64,000 nt of DNA from Cunninghamia lanceolata. Its lineage: Eukaryota > Streptophyta > Pinopsida > Cupressales > Cupressaceae. Location of the stretch: assembly GCA_027924645.1 (NCBI GenBank), contig BSBN01000763.1:682001-746000 (forward strand), read 5' to 3'. Positions 11,788-21,828 of this stretch are shown here, piece by piece; position 1 is the first letter of the stretch; every line of letters starts with the position of its first letter. The notes below the pieces were generated by a model. That model was not told the origin of the DNA. It saw only the letters and a list, made by a program, of their open reading frames with translations, and searched no databases. The position numbers and the translations under genes were made by a program.

Positions 11788-11800
11788 TGGTATCAGAGCC
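11788..11800 (+). other. tRNA-iMet primer-binding site of the caulimovirid
   Basis: TGGTATCAGAGCC is the sequence complementary to the 3' end of plant initiator methionine tRNA. Caulimovirids and many LTR elements use it to prime minus-strand DNA. No LTR terminus (CA end plus repeat of it elsewhere) is seen just upstream, and it follows a TATA box and leader, so I assign it to the viral element. The frames nearby give no later viral ORF. Confidence 0.7.
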
Positions 11801-13207
11801 ATTGGTGTTTAATGTATTTGTTCTTGCCATTTGTGTTAAGCCAGTATCTCGACAAGGATTTGGCATTAGAATCATTCTCTTTTTACGGATCCACATAATC
11901 TACTTCACCAGGCACCCTGTCACTTGCAAATCAAACAATTTTCCTCGCACCATTCACAAGTGAGGTCTATATATATATAAAACATAATTAGATTTCCATT
12001 CCACATTTATCACTGGCAACCATTAAGAGTTCATACACTTAAGCATACACACACACACACGCAAACACTCACACTCACACACACATACATAGAGTTAAAT
12101 ATCAAGTTTCAAGTTCCCACCCCTAGTACAAATTACATCAGGACTACGAGGTCTTAGAGTAGGTTCTTACGGGGATGTGACATCCAACTCAGCCAATGAC
12201 ATTGGCCAAACATGGATAAAACTTATTAAGGCAAATAGAAGGGTTGAAAGAGGCTCAAAATGGTTCTTGAGTATTGGGAGCCCAAAATGAGGGCAATATG
12301 AGGGTAACTAGGGTTTAAGTGTTAGGCAAGGTGGGGGGCACTAAGAGGAAGGAAACTAAGGCAATAATAACAATCCATAACACACCTCTCGATAGGTACT
12401 TAAGCTGGCCCACCTGAATCCCTATTTGGAAGGTTAATGACCCCACAAATCTTGACAAAATAAAATTTTAGTAAGGTCAATTTCAGGTCCTCCAAGGATA
12501 GCTTCTCAGCTCCTTTTATTAGAGCCATTCTCAAAAGGCGATCATTAATCCTAGTATTGGTCACTATATAATAGTTGATAGCTCTACAAAGTCTTCCTCT
12601 ACTATGAATAAAGGTTAGGGGATTTCTTGTACATTTGTTCTTCTCTTCTAGGATAATGGTTCATTTCACTTTGTTGTTTCTCGTTAGGGTTTTGCTCCAA
12701 CAAATATTTCAATGCATTCATGTAATTTCTTAGGGCTCTTTGGAAATACATTTATTCTTGGTAAATATCCCTATTTATTTTAATTAATTGCTTTCTATAG
12801 AGGAAGATGCTTTAGTTACTCCCTTCCATGGCATCATTATTGGTTGTGATTTTGAATCCCATTGGCCTAGTATCATCGTTATTGAACATTGAAAAAATTT
12901 CTTCCTTTCTTCTTTTGTTTTTCCACATGCATTTTTTATGTAAATTGTCAATTGATTGAACTCTTCTATATAATCCTTGACAAAATAACCTGATTTTTTG
13001 TCAAGAGTGATGCAGCATTGCCATTAAATCTGTCAAACCTTCATACATCCCATCCAAAAGACCTTCCTATTAAATTTCTAATATTACAAGGTATCTCTAG
13101 TTTGGTCTTCCCTCTAAATATGACAATTAGGTGATGCATAGGGGTTAGATGAAAGTGGTTGTTACTACATTGTTGCAACTCCACATGTGCGAGGAATTAG
13201 ACTACTT
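11801..13207. other. Non-coding stretch with a CA microsatellite
   Basis: No gene is recognised. A CA-rich microsatellite lies at 12046-12086. The rest is unassigned moderately AT-rich DNA. The first part may be decayed viral leader or ORF1, but no frame supports that. Confidence 0.4.
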
Positions 13208-13212
13208 GTAAC

Positions 13213-14509
13213 TGTAATGTCCCCTTTTTCCGAGTGATCACCCAACGGAGTCGGCTAGCCTATTTTATTCCCGTAGGCTAAGTCGGAAGTGCAAGGGAAT
13301 AATCTAATTAGTTAAATACTAAGCAATCCTAATAATTTCGGATTATTTGTATTGAATTAATTAGGCTGGACCAATTTGTGATGTGAAATGACTTTTAATA
13401 TTTATGTGAGCCGCTTGGTAAAATAAAATAAAATAAAGAAATTTGTCAAAAAGGTGGGCGACCAAGAAAAGGAGAATAAAAAATAAATAAAGTGGAGCGC
13501 CTAAAGGGAGGTCGGCCAACATGAGGATAAAAAAATAATAAAATTGCCAAAGGGAGGTCGCCCATGGAACAAGTTAATTGGTGGCTATAAAAGAAGGCAA
13601 ATTGCAAGTCATTTTCATCATTCACATTTCATACCTTTTCTTTGGAGATTTTCTCTTGTGGCTGCAACTTTGGTTCAGCATATTCCAAGGACGAAAACCT
13701 TTAGGAATATTGATGGATTGGATGAAAACCCAATTCTATCTTGGAGGTGGACTCATACAGAGTTCATATTTGCACTTCATTGGAGATTTGGAAGAAAAGG
13801 AGCTTCAAAGACATATTTGTTTCTGCAGAAACCCTAAGGCCAAATTGTGTGATTTGTGGCCAAATACAATTTGGAAGAGAAAAGATATATTCAGATTTTT
13901 AGATCAGACTTGGAGCACCAACCTTGGAGGGTTTTGAGCATTGATTGTTGCTAGGGTTTTCACCCTAGGTTGAGCGCCAAGGAGGGCGATTTATTTTTTC
14001 GAGTGTTGGAGCCAACCCTAGCCACCGCCACCCACTTGTGCAGGTCATTTTTCATCTTTGTGGAGAGTGCTGCCCATTTGGAGGATTCGCCCATCTAGGG
14101 TTTGCTGATTGACATCATTATTCACTAATTTTGGTATGTATAAGCCTATGATTAGGTCTGATTTGTAATAGCATAAATCTGGGCTATGTTTGGACATGTT
14201 TGAGCCTATACATTTGATGTAATTTCAATTCAGAATAAGCTGAATTGTAGCAGCAGTCATAGAGATTCAGAAATCAGAATTATTTGTCATTTTGTTTGCA
14301 CTTGATTGGTCATATTATGTGGTTGAGCTCATGATGGATGTTATCTTCATATGAGTACATGATTGCCATGTTTATTTGAGCATTTGGCACATGTATGTTC
14401 GCTGTCCACAATCATTTATAATTTCAGAAATAAAAATCAGAATTCAGATTTAGGGTTTGAGAAGAAGAAAAATCAGCAATTTAGGGCAGATCTGATTAGG
14501 GATCTTACA
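13213..14509. mobile_element. Solo LTR, 1,297 bp
   Basis: It begins TGTAATGTCCCC and ends GATCTTACA, giving termini TGTAA/TTACA. It is flanked by a perfect 5 bp target duplication, GTAAC, at 13208-13212 and 14510-14514. A TATA box (ctataaaag, 13585-13593) indicates plus-strand transcription. No internal coding region, primer site or second LTR is present, so it is a solo LTR. The TGTAATGTCCCC opening resembles the gypsy-type LTR starts elsewhere in this window (TGTTACATCCCC at 21829), but the bodies differ. Short open frames within it have no family resemblance. Confidence 0.88.
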
Positions 14510-14514
14510 GTAAC

Positions 14515-17106
14515 ATTTTCAAGTGTTACAACAATAGACCAAAGTTGAGATCAAAATCATCATTACTTGCATAAGAAAATACATTTTATTGCTGAAATCC
14601 ATTTTTAGTTGGATTGAATCTATTTCAATCAGGTCTACAGTTTCATTCACAGCCCTTGTAGTTCTAATATGCCCGTGCCGATGCCATCTTTCTGCCATAC
14701 CATTTCTGCCTTTCTGCAATCTATTTTGAAGTAATTCGATGACATGTCAATTAGCAATTCACTTTTCTCTAGGTATGGTGAAATCATTCTCACTGATCGA
14801 GTTTTCTTCATAAATTTCAAATCTAACAATTGCTTGGCTTTAATCAAATGTGCTTGATATGCAATGGGCTCCCACCCAAATGCTCTAATACACATTTGAT
14901 CCAAACAAAGGTGGGTCAAGTAAATCCAGCTCAAGCTTTAATATCGAATTGATTGGCTTCTAATTGACAACTACCTTTAAAGAATAAAAATATCTGTTTT
15001 CAGGGTTTCCTCTTGTAGATTCTTCGGAGGCTCAAAGTTGCTGCATTTATATAGTTCTTTAATTAAGATATATTATACAAAGCTACATCTACAAATTCAA
15101 TGTACTAAAATCTTGCCATGAATGAGGTGCATACGGCTCTTATAACACTTCTCAAAAGGCTTCATTACCCTGATAATGAGACCTGTATGTGACCTTGAAG
15201 CTTCACTGATTAATAAGTTTATGCAATTTATTCCAGAAGATTTCTACAGAGGTGCAACACTGCAAAAAGGACCTCAAAAATCAATTCACTTTGTTTTTAT
15301 TGATACTTCTCTAGGATAAAAAACCAACATAGAAATTAAAAATCCTTAAGTCAATTTAGTGCTTGTTTACATCGGTAGTCACATCGAAGTCATTCATTTT
15401 TACGTCAAATTTCAATGCAAATCCTGAGGACTTATCAGTGGGATTTGATGAAAATTCTAAGTTTAGCCATGGATTAAACAGTGATAATTTTGGAGCAGCA
15501 TTCTGAAGTTGGTCCACTTCTTCTATCACAATATGAACAAAACAGAATTGCAATGTTCAAGAAACAAGCAAATTAAGCAGCCTTAGCATGGTATGCTTTA
15601 TATAAAGTTAACAACAAAGAGAAACCAAGATCTAATACTTCTTGAGGTGAATCTAGATAAGAACACAAAATAAATTGGAATAATACTTGACTCATTTTCC
15701 TCTGATCCAATATTTCTCTCCTTTTGACATTTCTGCATTTTTATCTCTCTGTGCTCTTCTTTCATTGATGCTTTTTACTGTTATCCATGAAATACTATTC
15801 CAATTTCCAGTAACTACCTGTGCGCCAGATCCACAACATACTAGGAGCAATAACATCCACAACTAGTTTATTTGTAAATGATACAATCAACGCAGCAGTA
15901 AAGGAAGGAAATTCACTTAAACTATAAAATTACTGAATGAAACACAGGAAAACTGGGCATTCAAATATTTTTCTTGGAATTATATTGCCATCAATGAGAG
16001 CTACATACAGAGACATTTACATTTCCCAATATGCCTCCAGTGCAGCATGGCAATTGACTCTTGATACAGGCATTCCAGTTCATTGTCATTTGGCAAAAGC
16101 TACAGAAGACACAGACACTGAGATTCTTCAACATGGCTGACAAAAACATGGAAATTGGTTCTTGATAAAGACGTACCAAATGATATTTGCCACAAATTTG
16201 TTTGACTTCAGCAAGTTAACAGTCTGAAGACTTGTGCAATCACTCCAGCAAAAAATTATTATGTGCATTTGATTGTAGATAAACTGGTGACCCCTAGAAT
16301 TTGGTTCGCAACCACTGCAATGACCCAGCAGCATCTTAGTTAGAATGCAGAACACCTACAATCATTTTCTGGGAAGCACCGATGACTAATGTTTCTAGTT
16401 TCTAGGAAAAAATTATATGCAGCATGCACAATGGAAAGATACTTAATCAAATGAAGCGTCAAAACATTTAAGTATGAAGTTTTGCTCAGTAGCATTTATC
16501 TTATACCAACCTTTGTGGCACAGAGATTTCAGAAGTCTTCAAGAGCTTTATGTCAGTCATACTATGTTTTAAATGCAGATTATGTCCGTAGAAGTAATGT
16601 CTATGCTTCCAAGAGCCTTCTGAATCAAGAAAATTGTTTACATGTTGAGTAATACCCCTGAAAAAGGCATTTCCTGACTTTAATCCTCAATTAAATCAAC
16701 AGCCACTGTTTCCAAGAGCCTTCCAAGTCAGAAAAATTGTTTACATGTAATGTAATGCCCCCGAAAATGGCATCTTCTGACTTTGATCCTGAGTCAAAAT
16801 TATTGTTTTTGAAGGCCCTTGAGCAGTTTAAAATAGGGCAAGTGTGTGGATATACATTAGGATAATCACAGTTGGCAGAACAAATATTAGTCACTTCCTT
16901 GGTCTGTTCTTGTCAATATCTTGGCTTAGAAAGACCAAAAATTCAAGCTGTGTCATTAAATAAGTCTCAGTTTAATAATCCATTGCTTAGACCCCTAAAA
17001 TTGTCACAGCTGAGGATCATGTTATCAAACTCATTCCTCTCAAAGATGGTGGCTATTCATGTTCATGTAATTATGGCAATGCCAAACCTTTTTTATGGAA
17101 CAGAAT
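14515..17106. other. Intergenic region downstream of the PPR gene
   Basis: No protein or RNA gene is recognised. The base composition is less repetitive than the flanks, so it may be single-copy DNA, including the 3' untranslated part (possibly spliced) of the minus-strand PPR gene. An imperfect 103 bp tandem duplication lies at 16609-16811. Confidence 0.4.
16609..16811. repeat. Imperfect 103 bp tandem duplication
   Basis: Two units start with ccaagagccttc at 16609 and 16712. They share several further blocks (agaaaaattgtttacatg, ggcat..ctgacttt) with scattered substitutions. It lies about 300 bp beyond the PPR stop codon, within the likely 3' region. Confidence 0.65.
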
Positions 17107-19476
17107 TTATGGTGTATCTTTTCCTTTCTTTTCATCATATATGTTAGCAACTCTTTGCACACTTTCTGCATTGCAGTGATTATCAGCCGGACTGCAAACA
17201 GAAATTGCATTTGAGGCAATGCCTCTTTTTTCCAATTCACTCAACAGTCTGGGAATTTCCTCCATATGACCTGTTTCAGTATATCCTCTAATTAAACATT
17301 TATAAAAGATAGATTCAGGTTCAATACCCCTCCCAGTCATTTCATCATAGATCAACATTGCTTCTTGCACAAGGCCTTTATGACTAAGTCCCCATATGAG
17401 AGAAGTATATGTATATAAATCAGGTTCAACGCCACTTTCTATCATCTTACTTTTTAGGTCAAAAGCCCTAGGCATATTCCCCTCCTTTACACTTTGTTCA
17501 ATGAGGGCTGTATAAGTAAATTTATCAGGAACCAAACCGTTTTCCAACATTTCTCTCAAAAACAGCTTAGCTTCCTGCAAATTTCCATCTTTACAAAGCC
17601 CATCAATAAGTGTTGTGTATATGAGCGTATTCGGTGACATACCTGAGACTTTTGTTCTAAAAAGCTCTTTTGCTTCCTCTATCAAGCCTTGCTTGCAAAG
17701 CCCGTCAATCAGCACAGAAAAAGTAATAAGATCAGGAGTAATACCTCGGGCTAAAATTTCATTATGCAGATTGAGAGCATCCTTCATATTGCCTGCTTTG
17801 AAATAAGCATCAATCAAAGTGGTATAGACAACATCGTTAGGGTTCAAACCCCTTTCCATCATTTCACGGACAAGTTTTGTGGCTTCTTGTAACTTACCTT
17901 GATTGCAACGACCTGAAACTACAGCACCATAGGCTGAAACATCTGGTTCAATACCTAGCTCTTGCATTTTATCAAAAAAATCCAAAGATTCCTGCTCACG
18001 ACCCTGATTGAAATGTCCATGAATTAGAGCTGTGAATATGAATTTGTTAGGAGTCACATTAATCTCCAACATTTTCCTGAAAAGATCAACGGCTTCCTCT
18101 AATTTGCCTTGTTTGCATAAACCATCAACTAGAGCACTGTATGTGACAACGTTTGGAGTTAGACCAGATGCTAGCATTTCATCGTACAGTTTGAGAGCTT
18201 CCTTCAGATTGCCCTGTTTACAATTTCCATCAATCAGACACGTAAAAGTGAACTCATTGGGAGACGGTCCATGTATTTTCATGTCCTCAAATACCACATT
18301 TGCTGCTAGTGTCGTATCTTCCTTGCAATGCCCATCAATAAGTGTACTGAGTGTAATCACATTGGGCAAGATTCTATTGTGAGTCATCTTGTTGAAAAAA
18401 TATAAAGCTTTCTGCGGTTGCCCATGCTTGCAATGCCCGTTAATGAGGGTATTGTACGTTATAACATCAGGATTACAACTCTTTTCCTTCATTTCATCAT
18501 AAAATCCAATCGCCTCCTCTAGTTTTCCTTCTCTGCAATAACCATCCACCAACGAATTGTAAGTGACAACATCTGGCTTGCACCCCATTTCTTCCATTTT
18601 CCTAAAAATGTCCCCTGCACTTTTCAAATCACCCTTTTTGCACAAAAAATTAATCACAATATTGTATGAGAAGACATTGGGGATAACCCCACTTTCCCTC
18701 ATGTCCAACAAGAGCTTTATCACCAAATCCTTTCTGTTGGACTTGCAAAACCTCTGCAATAGCATATTGCAAGCATAAACAGTAGGAATAATATTAAACG
18801 TTTTCATCCTATAAAAAATATCAGTGGCCTCCTCCAGCATCCTAGCTTCTGTATAGACCCTCAAAAGGGGATCAAAGACGCGTGGAGGAGAATTGCAGGC
18901 CCTCTGTGTTGCCCTCAACATCTCAAAAAGGTCTGGCTTTGGGTGTTTGCCCTTTTGTGCCACAAGATTCCTGAGAACTTCATCAGCTTGTATGTACATT
19001 CCGCAATTATAGAGGATGTGGGCAAGCATGCAACTTGATTCTGTGGTGTGTTGAAAACCTTGTTGCAGGCTTGCCCACCTGAAGAACTTGAGTGCCAATG
19101 GAGCATCTTCCCTCAACTTCACAAGAACTTGAGACACATAAAGAGGAGCAAGCTTGGATTTCAGCAACGTGGAATCCCCCAAATCACCCCAACGGTTTTC
19201 TCTGGCCATTTTACAGGCATTATTTATCAATGCATCTTCTTCAACATCAACACCGGGCAAGGGCATTCTGCTTTTGCTTGACAACCCACAAAACCGATGA
19301 TTCTTTGGCACTTTGGGTGCATGTGTTCTTGATTTGAATAAAGATAAATAAGCTAAAAGCTTGTGCCTACTTTGCAGAAGAGAGGTGTAAGCATGGAATC
19401 GGATTTGAATGGAGTTGTGAGTTTTGAGAAATTTGCTTACTTGGCTGCCTCTCTCGGCAATCGTGACTATTATCAT
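17107..19476 (-). CDS. P-class pentatricopeptide repeat protein
   Basis: An intact intronless frame of 789 residues, ATG at 19476 and TAA at 17107-17109. Residues 1-70 are rich in Ser, Arg, Lys and His with few acidic residues, consistent with an organelle transit peptide. Residues about 120-197 form the degenerate helical N-domain typical of P-class PPRs (ALKFFRWASLQQGFQHT). Sixteen PPR repeats follow at 198-756, each 35 residues except the twelfth (34), many with the VVTYNTLIDGLCK-type signature. A 33-residue tail ends it. There is no E, DYW or SMR domain, so RNA-binding, stabilisation, splicing or translation roles are more likely than C-to-U editing. Repeats 3 to 15 show regular base-specifying residues at positions 5 and 35. 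It is the only undamaged gene here, so it is presumably under selection. The exact orthologue is not assignable by eye. Confidence 0.95.
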   Translation of the reverse strand: MIIVTIAERGSQVSKFLKTHNSIQIRFHAYTSLLQSRHKLLAYLSLFKSRTHAPKVPKNHRFCGLSSKSRMPLPGVDVEEDALINNACKMARENRWGDLGDSTLLKSKLAPLYVSQVLVKLREDAPLALKFFRWASLQQGFQHTTESSCMLAHILYNCGMYIQADEVLRNLVAQKGKHPKPDLFEMLRATQRACNSPPRVFDPLLRVYTEARMLEEATDIFYRMKTFNIIPTVYACNMLLQRFCKSNRKDLVIKLLLDMRESGVIPNVFSYNIVINFLCKKGDLKSAGDIFRKMEEMGCKPDVVTYNSLVDGYCREGKLEEAIGFYDEMKEKSCNPDVITYNTLINGHCKHGQPQKALYFFNKMTHNRILPNVITLSTLIDGHCKEDTTLAANVVFEDMKIHGPSPNEFTFTCLIDGNCKQGNLKEALKLYDEMLASGLTPNVVTYSALVDGLCKQGKLEEAVDLFRKMLEINVTPNKFIFTALIHGHFNQGREQESLDFFDKMQELGIEPDVSAYGAVVSGRCNQGKLQEATKLVREMMERGLNPNDVVYTTLIDAYFKAGNMKDALNLHNEILARGITPDLITFSVLIDGLCKQGLIEEAKELFRTKVSGMSPNTLIYTTLIDGLCKDGNLQEAKLFLREMLENGLVPDKFTYTALIEQSVKEGNMPRAFDLKSKMIESGVEPDLYTYTSLIWGLSHKGLVQEAMLIYDEMTGRGIEPESIFYKCLIRGYTETGHMEEIPRLLSELEKRGIASNAISVCSPADNHCNAESVQRVANIYDEKKGKDTP

Positions 19477-19715
19477 CTTTTGTGCTTCTTCATACTCTTT
19501 TTCTCATTCCTGTGCGGCTGCTTCCATTTCTGGTGATGGCGCCTTGCGCTTGAATTCTGCCTTCTGTTTCTTCCCGTAACATTCATAGGATATTAGCTCG
19601 GATTGGTATAAAGAGACACCGGATTCATCCAGCAACCTAAATAAAATGTCATTTTAACGTTTGGATTTTAATTTAGGTTGTGAGGTCTTCCACAAGGATA
19701 TTAGAACCCCATGCC

Positions 19716-19728
19716 TCTATATACATTT
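19716..19728 (-). promoter_or_regulatory. Possible TATA box of the PPR gene
   Basis: On the minus strand the sequence reads tgtatatagagg, about 240 bp before the PPR start codon. Motif and distance are reasonable for a plant core promoter, but no other evidence supports it. Confidence 0.3.
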
Positions 19729-19790
19729 TGGGTAAATGCAAATATTTAATAATAAAGTTAATAGACATCAGATTTCCACAATCCATAATA

Positions 19791-20304
19791 TTGTAATGAG
19801 TGCTTCAGGATTAAACTGTATGTTAGTTTTTCTCTCAACATTTCGAATCACACTCCATGATCCATCATCAGGAGAATAGAAAGCAAGAGAGGAGAAATGA
19901 TGGAGTGCTTCAGGATTAAACTGTATGTTAGTTTTTCTCTCAACATTTCGAATCACACTCCATGATCCATCATCAGGAGAATAGAAAGCAAGAGAGGAGA
20001 AATGATGGATCCATCATTTCTCCTCTCTTGCTTTCTATTCTCCTGATGATGGATCATGGAGTGTGGATCCATCATTTCTCCTCTCTTGCTTTCTATTCTC
20101 GTGATGATGGATCATGGAGTGTGATCCTCATTTCTCCTCTCTTGCTTTCTATCCTCCTAATGATGGATCATGGAGTGTGCTCTGAAACGTTCCATCATTT
20201 CTCCTTTCTTGCCTTCTATTCTCCTGATGATGGATCATGGAGTGTGATCCGAAACGTTGAGGGAAAAACTAACACACAGTTTAATCCTGAAGCACTCATT
20301 ACAA
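19791..20304. mobile_element. Foldback (inverted-repeat) element with iterated arms
   Basis: Terminal inverted repeats of about 36 bp open (ttgtaatgagtgcttcagg) and close (cctgaagcactcattacaa) the block, with about one mismatch. The left arm carries a 105 bp direct repeat (19800 and 19905). The right arm carries four inverted copies of the unit catcatttctcctctcttgc ... gatcatggagtg (from about 20011, 20069, 20127 and 20192). The centre is the perfect palindrome aaatgatggatccatcattt at 20001-20020. The whole can fold into a long hairpin. No transposase reads inside, so it is a non-autonomous foldback/MITE-like element. A clear target duplication was not found. It lies about 315 bp upstream of the PPR start. 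Confidence 0.75.
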
Positions 20305-21823
20305 AAATTAAGTTATTTTAAATCAAAGAGCAATTATTTATTTAGATTTGAATAAAAAATAAAATAATAATAAATATATATATTTTGGAAGTAGAGATGA
20401 AAAAGATTGGCAGATGATTGTTACCTGATTTTTTTCATTTGGACCATGAAATGGATAGATTAAGATGACTATGCTCTATGAATTTGGATATTGTACGTGA
20501 ACTTGATTCAATCTTACACCTGTGATCTTGACCCTTACATTTGCAATTTCAACCCAAATGGTGTGGTTCTGATCTTTTAATGCAAATATGACCATGTTGT
20601 CTTCAAAACTTTTATACCTACAAACAAGTTTCGTATGTGCATGTAATATGCAATGAAAGACTTAGTCATCTCTATGGCATGTGACAAATAGGGTCTCCAT
20701 GACAAATAGGGTCTCTATGGCTATTATATTTATCTAAATGTAATGAGGCCATATCACTAGGAGAAATATTTAAGAATTATAGATGAAAGGGGTGATACCA
20801 TCCATGAAGAGGTCGAATGAGGAGGGTGAGAGGTGAGGATATTCGATTGCACCTCTAGCTCCTTAAGTCTAGTAAAGGCATATGTCCAAATAGATGTAGG
20901 AGGAATAAATATTGTATTGAGAAGAGGGAGATGCAACATCATGATGAGAAGGGTATGTCGTATATGTGTAAGGAGGTGTAAGAGGGGTGGTAGAAAGATG
21001 TGGTTTACAATGAGTAGAAGGCAAAGGCTCTTGTGAGAAAGGAAGTGTAGGATGAAAAGTGGAAGGAGGAAGTGTAACATTGGGAGAAGAAAAGAATGGC
21101 AGTATATGAGGAGTGGGAGATAAAGGTTGTAGCATAGGATGTGAATTGGACATAGAGTGTGTGGTAGTAGAAATGGAAGAAAGAGGTGGAGGATGAATCA
21201 TAAATGTACTTATAATCCCATGAATTTGACTAAACATGATATCATTTAGAAGATAGGAAAAGAAGACATCATGAGATGCTCATAAAAACATAATTCATTC
21301 AAGGAAACCTTAGAATATTGCTCATTAACTTCAAAATTCATTGCATTAGACAATATCATAGGTGTAGATAAAGAAGAAGAAGACAATCATGCAGTCATTA
21401 TTAAAAGGAAAAGGAATCTTCAAATCTTCTTTGTAACATGCATATGATGTGTTATCTAAGAAATCATCAATGTTGTGCTTATCACATGTATTAAAATGGG
21501 CATCCTCTTATTCAATAAAAAATGGTGTGGGGTTATTACAATGGGGGAAGAAGGAGGTGGAAAATCATAAGGATGAAGGGAAAAATCAATAGGTTGAGTA
21601 GATGTAGTTGGAATGGTAGTGAAGGAACAATTATGATGAGGGCATGGGGACTCCTAAGACGTATAAAGTAATGTAAGTGTAGGAGGCCCAATAGTGGTAG
21701 GCATAGTAATCGAGGATAAGTCTAGAGGATAAGAATAATTAGAGTAGGGTGGGTCCATCTCTTAAGGGGACAACAAGTAATTATGGAAATGTCAATATGT
21801 GGCTCATCAGAAGAGTGTGTAGT
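20305..21823 (-). pseudogene. Unrecognised Pro/Ser/Thr-rich minus-strand frame, distal part
   Basis: On the minus strand, readable frames occur at 21823-21720 (continuing from 33741 across the later chromovirus insertion) and at 21237-20757. The second is very rich in Pro, Ser, Thr and His with PPPL and TPP runs. Several stops interrupt. I do not recognise the family; a decayed retroelement ORF is likely. From about 20305 to 20750 nothing coding is seen (AT-rich). Confidence 0.35.
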
Positions 21824-21828
21824 AAAGT

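Noticed and set aside
13544..13937. Overlapping frames of 97 and 119 codons
   Set aside because: They lie wholly within the 1,297 bp solo LTR just after its TATA box, with no family resemblance.
17615..19337. Plus-strand frames of 60-116 codons opposite the PPR gene
   Set aside because: They are shadows of the repeated PPR codons and recur at the repeat period.
19962..20321. 119-codon frame with repeated DDGSWSV phrases
   Set aside because: It is a by-product of the inverted repeats of the foldback element.
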